A stretch of 64,000 nucleotides of DNA from NCBI RefSeq assembly GCF_009762325.1, contig NZ_CP034348.1:440501-504500 (forward strand), read 5' to 3'. The stretch is from Roseovarius faecimaris. Its GTDB lineage: Bacteria; Pseudomonadota; Alphaproteobacteria; Rhodobacterales; Rhodobacteraceae. The notes under the pieces are model-generated. The model saw only the letters and a list, made by a program, of their open reading frames with translations. It searched no databases and was not told where the DNA came from. This document shows positions 26,026 through 34,284 of this stretch, one piece after another. Position 1 is the stretch's first letter, and the number at the start of each line of letters is the position of its first letter. The position numbers and the translations under genes are program-made.

Positions 26026-28085
26026 CGGGCGTAGCGGCGCAGGGTGTCGAGCACATCATCCAGGCGCTGACTGTGACGTGCGTGATCGGTTGTGTTGAAC
26101 AGCTCCTGAGCGCCGCTTTTGCGGTGCTGACCTGAAATCAGGTCGTTCAGAATAGCGCCCTGCTCCTGCAGGAAGTGTTCCAGTTCGACACTCAGCGCCT
26201 TGCGGATATCTGCTGTCTGGACGTCCTTCATCTGGGTCATGAAGTCTTCGGTTTCGGCGCTGATCAGCTTGCGGAACTGCTTGGCAAAGGCTTTGTAACC
26301 ACGTGTGCGCCTCCACCACATGCTCCACCATTTGTCATTGAAGTCGAGGGCGATGGTCTGCCCCAGAGCCACCGGAGACGGGATCTGAGGGACATCGGGC
26401 GCGGCAATCTCAATCCCTTCGACCGCCGGTCCGAAGCCCCGATACAAGAGCATCGCCACGTCGCCCAGGGCCTTGTCATAGATGTCTTCGGCGGTTTTGC
26501 GTGCCTTGTTCCCCATCGAGGAATAGGCCGAACGCAACAGGATGCGCAGCCCCGCTGGGTCGTATTCCCAGACATGCTCTTCGCCCCTGTTCTCCAGATG
26601 GCCAAGCAGGGAATGTGTCGCCCGTTCGATGAAAGTGGCATGCGCCCGGTCAGCCCGGTCATGATAATGCGCGAAAAGCTCCGAAAGGCTCTCTTCCAAC
26701 ATACCGAGACTGCTGCGTTGCACTTCGTCAAAGGCGCTGCGGATCTCGTGCATGGAGATGTCCGAGGTGAAGTTGTCGCCCTGAACAATGGCGCTGCGTA
26801 CGGCCTTCTGAGAGGTTGCAATCGCCACGGCGGACGCGGCGATCTTCTTCAGAACCGGTTGCCCGAGGCTTGCGACGGTCTGTTCGGACAAGGCCCGCAT
26901 GAGGCGTGGCAGCCCGGACATTTCCCAGATCAGTTCCTCTGCGGGCTCCTCGATCAGCGTGGAGCCGAGCACAGCCTTGGTCAGCGAGAGCAGCGCATCG
27001 GCGCTTGTCTCGTGCATTCCGTCGATCTCGCCGGTCAGAACCTTGTTTGCCCAGTAGGCGCTGCCAAAAATGATCTCGGCATTTTCCGGGCCGTTATGCG
27101 TCTTCAGCGTTTCGCGAATGCTGGCTTCGATCTCGACCATCTGGCTTTCGGGATTGGAAAGCTCGTCGATACGGTTCACAAAGATGATCACCTCGCGCGA
27201 TTTGAGGTTGGTGATCATGCGGATCAGGGCCATATCGACCGAGGTCAGGGCCTGCGCGGCAGAAAGCACCACCACACAGATGCGGCTGTCGCGGACTGCC
27301 TTGATCGTGACCATCTCGCGCATCATGAAGGTGTCGTTCACCCCCGGCGTGTCGCGGATGCACATCCGATAGGGGACAGTCTGGCAATTCAGGTAGAGCT
27401 CGGCAGAGCGGGTGATATCCGCAAAGCGTCCTTGCTCATCAATGGCCGGGTTTGGCGAGTCGACGTCGAAATCATCGCCCAGACAGATGTAACGCTCCAG
27501 GAGATTTTTGTCGAAATAGCTGTATTCATGCTCCTGACCCATGAGCAGTTCAAAGTGCCGCCCCAGCTTCTTGCGCGATTTTTCACGCATGGCGCTGATC
27601 TGTTCATGGATTTTGGTAAGCTCGCTTTCGGCACCGGCGCGATCTGCCAATTCACCGAGCCGCCCGCCCTTTGTCGTCAGCCGGTCCCACTCGTCTTCGG
27701 TCATGAACTGGAACTTGGCGCCGGTCTCGGCGCGTTCCTCGGCAGGGGTCAGGTGCAAAGAGGTCACCACCGATGTCCAGGGGTTGACGTCCGACGGCAG
27801 CAAATCGGCCCAGCCCGCCATGGCGTTGATCAACGCGGTCTTGCCCGCCTTGACCTGACCGAGCACGGTGACACTCGGCTCGAAGGAGGTCAGCTCCTTT
27901 TGCAGCCTGCGGAGGGATTTGCGCGAGTCTGAACCGGTGATTTGTTCAAGTTGCTTGAGCGCAAGCTCAAGCTCCTGCGCGTCGCTGGCGAAGGCGGCAA
28001 GCGTCTCCATACCCGCCCGGAGGCGGCTCGGGCCCGATGACGAACGGATCTCAGTCGCGGGATCAAACTTCACTTCGACGTTCAT
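26022..28085 (-). CDS. Large dynamin-like GTPase
   Basis: A 687-residue protein. GTPase domain at about 70-400: G1 GQVKAGKT (76-83), G3 DTPG (245-248), G4 NRID (304-307). Flanking helices at 25-70 and 400-560 would form the dynamin neck and trunk. Near residues 586-596 a WWSMWWRRTRGYK stretch, rich in tryptophan and arginine, could be the membrane-binding paddle. This layout fits membrane-remodelling bacterial dynamin-like proteins. Neighbouring kinase, phosphatase and FHA genes suggest control by phosphorylation. Its target membrane is unknown. Confidence 0.85.
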   Translation of the reverse strand: MNVEVKFDPATEIRSSSGPSRLRAGMETLAAFASDAQELELALKQLEQITGSDSRKSLRRLQKELTSFEPSVTVLGQVKAGKTALINAMAGWADLLPSDVNPWTSVVTSLHLTPAEERAETGAKFQFMTEDEWDRLTTKGGRLGELADRAGAESELTKIHEQISAMREKSRKKLGRHFELLMGQEHEYSYFDKNLLERYICLGDDFDVDSPNPAIDEQGRFADITRSAELYLNCQTVPYRMCIRDTPGVNDTFMMREMVTIKAVRDSRICVVVLSAAQALTSVDMALIRMITNLKSREVIIFVNRIDELSNPESQMVEIEASIRETLKTHNGPENAEIIFGSAYWANKVLTGEIDGMHETSADALLSLTKAVLGSTLIEEPAEELIWEMSGLPRLMRALSEQTVASLGQPVLKKIAASAVAIATSQKAVRSAIVQGDNFTSDISMHEIRSAFDEVQRSSLGMLEESLSELFAHYHDRADRAHATFIERATHSLLGHLENRGEEHVWEYDPAGLRILLRSAYSSMGNKARKTAEDIYDKALGDVAMLLYRGFGPAVEGIEIAAPDVPQIPSPVALGQTIALDFNDKWWSMWWRRTRGYKAFAKQFRKLISAETEDFMTQMKDVQTADIRKALSVELEHFLQEQGAILNDLISGQHRKSGAQELFNTTDHARHSQRLDDVLDTLRRYAR

Positions 28086-28227
28086 TCAACACCTGTTTTC
28101 CTTGGCCTACCGGGGCGGCATGCTCCCAACCTCAAACCGTTTACGCACTACAACTTAAGGCAGAAATGGCATCCGATTGTGGTGATAGTTTGGCAGCTGT
28201 GAGGGTAAATCTTGATAGAATCCGAGA

Positions 28228-29511
28228 TCATCCAGCAAGCTTTTGGGACAGCTCTTTGCGCAATTGCAGCATCAGAGTAACCGCATCCAGAGCCGCATCC
28301 TCGCTGCGTTCAAGCTGGAACAGCATGAGCATTTCCTCACCGTCCTGAATATCGTCCTGAACGGCCTGTTGCAGGGGATCGCCCTGCGACGCAGACTGCA
28401 ACAGTTCCGACACGGATTGCATCGCTTCGGAACAATCCGACAACAGCAGGTCCGTGTCGACATCCTCATGCTCATCCATCTCTCTGAGCATGCGCATGGA
28501 ATGCTGCTGAAGCAGGTCCACGGCCTCGGTCAACATTTCGAATGCTTCGGCGTTGCACTCAAACTCGACTGTATCGAAATCGCTTTCCGCCGTACTGCTT
28601 GGCAGGGCAACCAAAGTCGCGGTGGACGGAGGAGTAATCTCTTGTTTTTCCTCTTGAATTTCCGTTGTCGTGTGAGCCGTGTGCGGCATGCGCATCGCCA
28701 GACGATCCATGAAAATCCGGGCCTGATCGTAATCGGCGTTCCGGCCCTGGCGCACCTGACGCGACAGCAGTTCCATCAGTTGTTTGCCGCCACTTGACGC
28801 CCATAGGTCTTCATTCACTCTGTCCGAGCAGGTCTGTGCGGTGATCCCCTGAATGGTCGCCACCGGATAGAGGCCAAGAAATTCCTCCGCCACGATTGGG
28901 TCGAGCCGGTCAATGATATCGCCCAGCATGCCCCGCATCAGCTGCTGATCCGCCATAGTCAGAACGAGAAGACTGTGATCTTTCATATTGTCGGGGACGC
29001 TGGACCAGAGAGCCTGTTCTTCCTCTCCGAAATCCTGGCTGCACCACACGATCACATCCGCCCGATCAACAACGGCGTTCAGTGCCGCGCGTTTCTCAGC
29101 AAGGTCGCCAGTAAGGCCTATTTCGATGAATTCGTTTGAACTCAGCCTCTCGTCAGGTAATTCCTGTCGTATGCGCCGCGCATCCGACGGGCATGTGCAG
29201 TTTTTCAGGATACCCGCAACGGTCGAAACGGAGCCATCTTCGCGCGTGATGATCACCTGTTCGGTTTCGCCATAGGCAAGCTCGATCATCGGCGCGGTGA
29301 CATCATGGCCCAGCGCCGGCCGACCTGACATCATTTCGATCAGCGCGGATTTGCCGGTTCCCTCAAATCCCGTCACCACGACCTGTACCGGCTTCGTGAG
29401 ATGGTCGAGCAGACGTGCGCCCCAGCGGTCATAGGGATGCGGGAGTTGCCCACCATCCAGAACCTGCCCGAGACGGTCGATCACCGGGTCGATTTTCTTC
29501 GCAAAACTCAT
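28228..29511 (-). CDS. GTPase-like P-loop protein, third of the locus
   Basis: A 427-residue protein. Start ATG 29511 has GGAG 8 bases upstream; the frame opens earlier at 29601 inside the PP2C gene. G1 is GFEGTGKS (48-55), a strand then LTMADQ stands at the usual G4 place, but a clear DxxG is missing, so it may bind nucleotide without normal hydrolysis. Residues about 280-427 are acidic and helical (EMDEHEDVDTDLLLSDCSEA, DDIQDGEEMLML). It probably works with the two GTPases encoded downstream. A 142-base gap separates it from the next gene. Confidence 0.7.
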   Translation of the reverse strand: MSFAKKIDPVIDRLGQVLDGGQLPHPYDRWGARLLDHLTKPVQVVVTGFEGTGKSALIEMMSGRPALGHDVTAPMIELAYGETEQVIITREDGSVSTVAGILKNCTCPSDARRIRQELPDERLSSNEFIEIGLTGDLAEKRAALNAVVDRADVIVWCSQDFGEEEQALWSSVPDNMKDHSLLVLTMADQQLMRGMLGDIIDRLDPIVAEEFLGLYPVATIQGITAQTCSDRVNEDLWASSGGKQLMELLSRQVRQGRNADYDQARIFMDRLAMRMPHTAHTTTEIQEEKQEITPPSTATLVALPSSTAESDFDTVEFECNAEAFEMLTEAVDLLQQHSMRMLREMDEHEDVDTDLLLSDCSEAMQSVSELLQSASQGDPLQQAVQDDIQDGEEMLMLFQLERSEDAALDAVTLMLQLRKELSQKLAG

Positions 29512-29527
29512 CGAATTACTCCGGCTA

Positions 29528-30427
29528 TCACTGGACGGCTGTCTTTTTCCTGCGTGTGACCCGCGCGAGAATGGTGATGGTCTCGGTTTTCCCATCGCCA
29601 ATTCTGTTCAGTGTGTGGGTCTCGCTTGGGGGCGTGATCACACCACCTTCGGGTAAGAGCTTGATCACGCAGATCGACAGATTGTCCTGATCAGGATCGT
29701 CGAGTTTCTGGATTTCCTTGGTAAGCGCCGCGCTGATCTGTTCGGCGGTCGATTTTTGCTGAAACCTCAACACGCCTTCGATCTGGGCCTCAGAGATAAA
29801 CTGAATGCCGTCGCTTGCCGCGATGAGAATGTCCCCTTCTTTCAGCTGCATAGGGCTGGAGGGACAGTCAACTTGCGCGATCTCGCCGCCGATCAGGACG
29901 GAGGTCAGGCAGCTCTGATCCGGGTAGTTCTGCGCCTCTTCGCGATCCATGATGCCGGACGCAACGAGATACTCGATCTGCGAACAGAGCGCATGGTTCT
30001 CGTTCAGGCGCGTCAGCCTGCCGTCGCGGAACAGGTAGAGCGGGGAATCCCCCACAGAGACCCAATAGAGCCGATCCTCGATCAGCACCGGAGCGAGCAG
30101 CGTCGACCCCATCCCATGCGATTGCGCGTGTTCATGGGCGTAATGCCCCACGCATTGGTTGGCATGGGCCGCCGCGCCTTTGAGGACGTCTCCGATAGAG
30201 TGTTCGAGCTGTTCGGGATCACTCGATTTCAGCTTCAACTCGCTGAAAACTTCGGTCACGACGATCTTGCTGGCCATGTCGCCGGCCGCATGGCCGCCCA
30301 TCCCGTCGGCCAAGACGACAAATCCGAACGCCTGGCCACTGGGAAAATCCGACGCAAGCGCGTCTTCCTGGCGCTCCCTACGCCCAATATCAATGGACAT
30401 CGCGGTATCGTAGCTGAGATTAGCCAT
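29528..30427 (-). CDS. PP2C-family Ser/Thr protein phosphatase
   Basis: A 299-residue metal-dependent phosphatase. Start ATG 30427 overlaps the FHA gene by 8 bases. Metal-site motifs: RRERQEDA (E21, D22), VVLADGMGGHAAGD (D41), ASDGIQF, and DPDQDNLSICVI. No membrane segment. It most likely reverses the action of the kinase encoded two genes upstream. A short C-terminal tail (about 265-299) rich in Thr and Arg follows the core. Confidence 0.9.
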   Translation of the reverse strand: MANLSYDTAMSIDIGRRERQEDALASDFPSGQAFGFVVLADGMGGHAAGDMASKIVVTEVFSELKLKSSDPEQLEHSIGDVLKGAAAHANQCVGHYAHEHAQSHGMGSTLLAPVLIEDRLYWVSVGDSPLYLFRDGRLTRLNENHALCSQIEYLVASGIMDREEAQNYPDQSCLTSVLIGGEIAQVDCPSSPMQLKEGDILIAASDGIQFISEAQIEGVLRFQQKSTAEQISAALTKEIQKLDDPDQDNLSICVIKLLPEGGVITPPSETHTLNRIGDGKTETITILARVTRRKKTAVQ

Positions 30428-31649
30428 GCGCAGCACGCGCCTGATCCGGGGAGGTATTTTTCTCCCAAGAGAAATCAGGTCCACAGAGCGGCACGAAGCG
30501 CAGAACGGTCTCACCGATGGTGATGTGATCCCCGGCCGACAATTCTTCCGTGCTCAGAATGGGGCGATCGTTGCGACGCACGATGTTGGCCTTGCCGCAA
30601 TGCCCGATGAAGAAGCTTTGCTGGCGCGGATCGTAGGCGATGGAGGCATGCGCCTCGCGCGAAATGCTGTTGTCGCCGAAGTCGAGGCAGACGGTCTGGT
30701 CTTTACCGCGCCCGATATTGCTGACCCCGTTGAAAAGGGAGAAGGCCGAACCGCGCCCTTCGCCTTCCACGACGATCAGCCAGCCCACGGGGAAGCTTAC
30801 GAATGCCGCCGGTTCGGCCTCAGCGCTATTCTTGATCGGGTCGATCTCGTCGCCCATCGACGTATTGAAGCCAAGCAGCCGGGTCTTGACGCGTCCGTGT
30901 CGGCTCATACCGCGGCCCGGTGCGGGTTTGGGCACTTCCACACCCCCGGTTGCCACCTGAGCAGGGTGCGGCTGCACCGGGTCCGGGGTCTCTGCGCGAT
31001 ACTGCGGCGCTTCGGTCGGCCGGGCAGGGGCGGGTTCTGCAATATGCCCTTGCGTTTCAGGAGCCGGGTCCCTCACCGGGTCGGCCGCCGGGGCGTCCTG
31101 TGGCGCCTGCGGGGTTGTGTTGAGCTCCCGGAAGACATTCCGCAAGGATTGTTCAGACTCGCGTTCCTGATCCGGGGTGAGCGCACGCGCTTCAGGGACA
31201 AATGCGCTGAGATCCATTTCCTCGTCATCCTCATCGTCGGTCTCGTCCTCGACGTCGAGAGAGTAGGCTTTCCCCAGCACAAGTTTGCTGGGCCGCTGCG
31301 ATGGCTCGGCATCCGTCGGCGTCGACGGCTGATCCACCTGGACGGGTTCAGAGGTCAGATCGGGTTCAGGCATCTGGTCGAGCTCAGAGTCTTCATCGGA
31401 CTCAGATACTTGATCGGGCTCGACAGCGAAGGGATCGTCCTCATCTGCAAAGAAAGCAGCAAATTCATCGTCAGACTGCGCATCTGCGGGGATGTCGGCG
31501 CTGGCTTCGTCAAAGGATGTGAACGGCTCCTGCGACAGCACCTCGTCTTCCTGGGGTGTGTCCAGCGGCGCGGGCTCTGGCTCGGGCTGGCTGATCGCCC
31601 GTGCCCCCATCTGGCGCTTCTCGCTGATGATATCCCGAATTAACTTCAT
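30420..31649 (-). CDS. FHA-domain protein with long acidic N-terminus
   Basis: A 409-residue protein. Residues about 20-160 are strongly acidic and probably disordered (FAAFFADEDDPFAVEPDQ, ETDDEDDEEMDLS), and a Pro-rich linker follows. The C-terminal 120 residues are an FHA domain: SNIGRGKDQ, LDFGDNSISREAHASIAY (the Arg, Ser and His that hold phosphothreonine) and ADIVRRN-like NIVRRNDRP. It should bind phosphothreonine sites made by the adjacent kinase and so act as an adaptor to the GTPases. 11 bases after the kinase gene. Confidence 0.88.
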   Translation of the reverse strand: MKLIRDIISEKRQMGARAISQPEPEPAPLDTPQEDEVLSQEPFTSFDEASADIPADAQSDDEFAAFFADEDDPFAVEPDQVSESDEDSELDQMPEPDLTSEPVQVDQPSTPTDAEPSQRPSKLVLGKAYSLDVEDETDDEDDEEMDLSAFVPEARALTPDQERESEQSLRNVFRELNTTPQAPQDAPAADPVRDPAPETQGHIAEPAPARPTEAPQYRAETPDPVQPHPAQVATGGVEVPKPAPGRGMSRHGRVKTRLLGFNTSMGDEIDPIKNSAEAEPAAFVSFPVGWLIVVEGEGRGSAFSLFNGVSNIGRGKDQTVCLDFGDNSISREAHASIAYDPRQQSFFIGHCGKANIVRRNDRPILSTEELSAGDHITIGETVLRFVPLCGPDFSWEKNTSPDQARAAHG

Positions 31650-31660
31650 GCTGCTTCCTT

Positions 31661-33058
31661 TCAGTTCTGGGCCATTGCGGCCGAACGTTGTCTCAAACCT
31701 GTGAGTCTATGGAGAACACGGAGAAGGCCCGGCTCCGACTTTTTCTGACTTGCCTCTTCCGAGCCCGGCTTGTTATCCGGTGTCTCGCGCTTATTTGATG
31801 TCCGTTTTGACATTTTGTCTTGTTCTTTCAGCCACTTATCGATGTCATCAATGGGCTGGCCGAAAATATCCACCAGGGGATGCGGCTCTTCTTCGACGAT
31901 CTCTTCCTTGACCATCGCTTTTTTGACATCGCCGGGAAGCCCGGGCTCTACCTTGCTGTTGGTGTCTTCGACCAGCGACGAAATCTTCGCAATCAGATCC
32001 GGCGTCAGTTCAGCTTCGGGATTGGACGCCTGCGCAACGTTCTGCGCGGACTTATTGGCCTCGGCATCCATCTTGGTCGCAATCTTGTCAGCGTCCTGTG
32101 CGTCGAAGGCCATTGCGATGGGCGAAACCACCACATGCGAGCCGGGATTGTCGAGCACTTCGAGCCATTCGCCGACCGTCTGGAAGCGATCCTTCTGCGC
32201 CAGCGACAATGCCTTGTCGATTGCGCTCAGGAAGGATTTGTCGAACGACCAGTTCCCCGCGACCAGCGGCTTGTAGGGGTCTGGGTTCTCTGCGGTCAGG
32301 GCCGCGACACGCTTCTGGCAGTCGGGCGGCGCGAAACCGGTGATCAGGTGATAGAAGGTAGCCCCGACCGAGTAGATATCGCTGGACGGGCGCTGCTTGC
32401 CATCGGTGTAGTAGAATTCGTGCGGGGAATATCCATCCTTCACCGACATGACCGTCGAAAGCGCACGCGTCTGACGGGCGGCTTCTTCACGCGCAGCGCC
32501 GAAGTCGATCAGCGTAAGCTTGTCATTTGCGTCCAGAAGAATGTTGTCCGGAGAAATGTCGCGGTGCAGCATGCCCAGTTCATGAACATGCGCAAGCGCC
32601 GTCAGGGTGTCGCGCAGAAGCTGTTCCACCCGGGCATCGGTCAGGCGGCCGGGATCGATATCCAGCATGCTGAGCAGGTCCATGCCGTCGATATAATCCA
32701 TCGCGATATAGGCCGTGTTGTTCTCCTGGAACACCTGGTGGACCTTCACGATATTCGGGTGGTCGAACTTGGCCATACGCAGGGCTTCGCGCAGAAAATT
32801 GCGAATGACGTTCTGATACTGTTCCTGATAGGCCGGTTTGCGCGGACGGACCTCACCATTGATCCGGCGGCAGACGGAGCTTGGAAAGCATTCCTTGATC
32901 ACGACTTTGCGTTCAAGGCTGTCCTTGGCCAGATAGGTCATGCCGAACCCGCCATCAATCATGTGATGTTCGATGATGTACTGCCCGTACAAAAGGCTGT
33001 GGCCCGGCGCGAGGTCGTCGGTTTCAGCATCGCTCAGATTGGTGGCATTATGGTGCAC
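31661..33058 (-). CDS. Ser/Thr protein kinase, cytoplasmic
   Basis: A 465-residue Hanks-type kinase. Kinase domain about 24-305: glycine loop MIDGGFGMTY, K55 in VVIKECFP, catalytic HRDISPDNILL (D167) and DFGAAR (185-190). The residues after the core are low-complexity and helical, with many Glu and Lys, and there is no membrane segment or extracellular sensor. Probable substrates are the FHA protein, the GTPases and its own tail. A gap of 263 bases upstream provides room for its own promoter. Confidence 0.9.
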   Translation of the reverse strand: MHHNATNLSDAETDDLAPGHSLLYGQYIIEHHMIDGGFGMTYLAKDSLERKVVIKECFPSSVCRRINGEVRPRKPAYQEQYQNVIRNFLREALRMAKFDHPNIVKVHQVFQENNTAYIAMDYIDGMDLLSMLDIDPGRLTDARVEQLLRDTLTALAHVHELGMLHRDISPDNILLDANDKLTLIDFGAAREEAARQTRALSTVMSVKDGYSPHEFYYTDGKQRPSSDIYSVGATFYHLITGFAPPDCQKRVAALTAENPDPYKPLVAGNWSFDKSFLSAIDKALSLAQKDRFQTVGEWLEVLDNPGSHVVVSPIAMAFDAQDADKIATKMDAEANKSAQNVAQASNPEAELTPDLIAKISSLVEDTNSKVEPGLPGDVKKAMVKEEIVEEEPHPLVDIFGQPIDDIDKWLKEQDKMSKRTSNKRETPDNKPGSEEASQKKSEPGLLRVLHRLTGLRQRSAAMAQN

Positions 33059-33180
33059 GAAAGCTTCCCCAAAGGCTCGGTATGAAACAGTAGAAAACGC
33101 GGCACTGGTGAACAGTCGCTTTTAGGTTGCTGGAAGAATGTGCTCAAAACATGGCCAGAATTGTCCAAAGAGTCGGCAAT

Positions 33181-33195
33181 TGTCGAAGATTGACC
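33181..33195 (-). promoter_or_regulatory. Motif shared with the promoter at 34130
   Basis: GGTCAATCTTCGACA on the minus strand, 123 bases upstream of the kinase start. Thirteen of its 15 bases match 34144-34130, upstream of the other promoter of this locus. It may be a binding site for a common regulator. Confidence 0.35.
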
Positions 33196-33321
33196 AATGT
33201 TCGCGTGATGCAAAAGCGACGTGGCCGACAGATGCCAGCCAAGTTGAACAGTCACAAATTGTGCAAGGGAACGGCCCTATCGCCTCCGTCTGAAAGGTGC
33301 CAGGGACCGGGCGGTTTTCTT

Positions 33322-34077
33322 TCAGGCAGCAAGCCGTTCAGGCAGTTTCGGAGCGGCGAAGTCTCTGAGGGTCGTATAGACGAGCAATGTAGCACCGACC
33401 GGCGGGGTATAGATCAGCATCGTGGCCCCGAGCGCATAAATCGTCAGGCGCTTCTGCAGGGAAATCTCGTCTTCTTCCATACCGTCCATCAGGATCTCTT
33501 CGCGGGTCTCCACGATCTCGGGCAGTTTTTCAGCCGCCGGGACAATCGCGGTCTTGGGCAATGTCGCATCGAGCACGATATCGCGGGTCAGCGCGCGCGT
33601 GCGGCGCTGCGGCTGTTCGTCGGTATTGTCGGCTTCCATGAACTTCGTGGCCGTGTCTCCCATTTCGAGAATTTCGGCGACGGTGCAGACGAGGTCCATG
33701 TCGACCGGTTGTGTCGCATCAGCCTGGAATACCGTGTCGAACTGCAGATAGCTTTCCAAGTGGCTGATCAGCACGTCGCGGACAAACTCGCAGGTTTCCC
33801 GCGGAACGAGAATATTGCCGCCTTCCGTGGTATGCCCCACGGCAAAGACAAGCACGCAGTGCTCGCTGTCGCAGCGCGCTGGCAGCCAGCCAAGCAGAAC
33901 GCGCAGGCTGTCACGCTCGATCACGGCGACATTATCGCCCAACCAGGTCGAGCAGCACTTTGTCATACCATACGGCTGGAAGCTGGAGTCGAGATCGCCG
34001 ACGATCGTCCGAAAGAGCGCGGGCGACGGCGCGTTAAATTCGAGGGCCGCAATGGTCCCGTAAAACTGCTTGCTCAT
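33322..34077 (-). CDS. Hypothetical protein with C-terminal membrane segment
   Basis: A 251-residue protein. Start ATG 34077 follows an excellent site (AGGAGGT, 5-base spacing). Residues 1-130 look like an alpha/beta globular domain (FYGTIAALEFNAPSPALFRT, VLVFAVGHTTEGGNILVP). A disordered acidic linker (about 145-200) leads to one hydrophobic segment near the end (LTIYALGATMLIYTPPVGAT) and a short tail. It could anchor the locus products to the inner membrane. It is the first gene of the kinase-GTPase locus. No homologue family is recognised. Confidence 0.7.
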   Translation of the reverse strand: MSKQFYGTIAALEFNAPSPALFRTIVGDLDSSFQPYGMTKCCSTWLGDNVAVIERDSLRVLLGWLPARCDSEHCVLVFAVGHTTEGGNILVPRETCEFVRDVLISHLESYLQFDTVFQADATQPVDMDLVCTVAEILEMGDTATKFMEADNTDEQPQRRTRALTRDIVLDATLPKTAIVPAAEKLPEIVETREEILMDGMEEDEISLQKRLTIYALGATMLIYTPPVGATLLVYTTLRDFAAPKLPERLAA

Positions 34078-34129
34078 TTTTACCTCCTGCACTGCCGATG
34101 ATGCTCAGCCCTAAATGGCCTGCAGAAAA

Positions 34130-34144
34130 TGTCGAAAATTGGCC
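34130..34144 (-). promoter_or_regulatory. Motif shared with the promoter at 33181
   Basis: GGCCAATTTTCGACA on the minus strand, 53 bases upstream of the start of the first gene of the kinase-GTPase locus. Matches 33195-33181 at 13 of 15 bases. Confidence 0.35.
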
Positions 34145-34260
34145 GGAATTGGGTTTGAGGAGTGGCAAAGGCCGGGATAGGCAATCTCTCGCCTATTGCG
34201 TGTGCTGCATTGGTGGGCGATCTGCCTTTGCCTGAATCGCATAGTGTCATGTCCGCACTT

Positions 34261-34284
34261 GATCGCGCTGATGCCAGCGCGATC
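34261..34284 (-). terminator. Perfect hairpin at the end of the FAD oxidoreductase gene
   Basis: GATCGCGCTG and CAGCGCGATC form a perfect 10-base stem around ATGC, starting at the stop codon of the oxidoreductase gene. There is no U-run. A likely terminator or 3' stabiliser separating this operon from the kinase-GTPase locus. Confidence 0.6.

Noticed and set aside
26175-27932. A 585-codon plus-strand frame opposite the large dynamin-like gene
   Set aside because: It is antisense to a gene with all G motifs and has His/Gly/Arg-rich low-quality content with no domain.
30426-31643. A 405-codon plus-strand frame opposite the FHA gene
   Set aside because: Arg/Gly/His-rich shadow of an FHA protein with intact motifs.
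23890-34077. Type VI secretion regulation cluster
   Set aside because: Kinase, phosphatase and FHA genes are present, but no sheath, tube, baseplate or TssJLM genes occur in the window.
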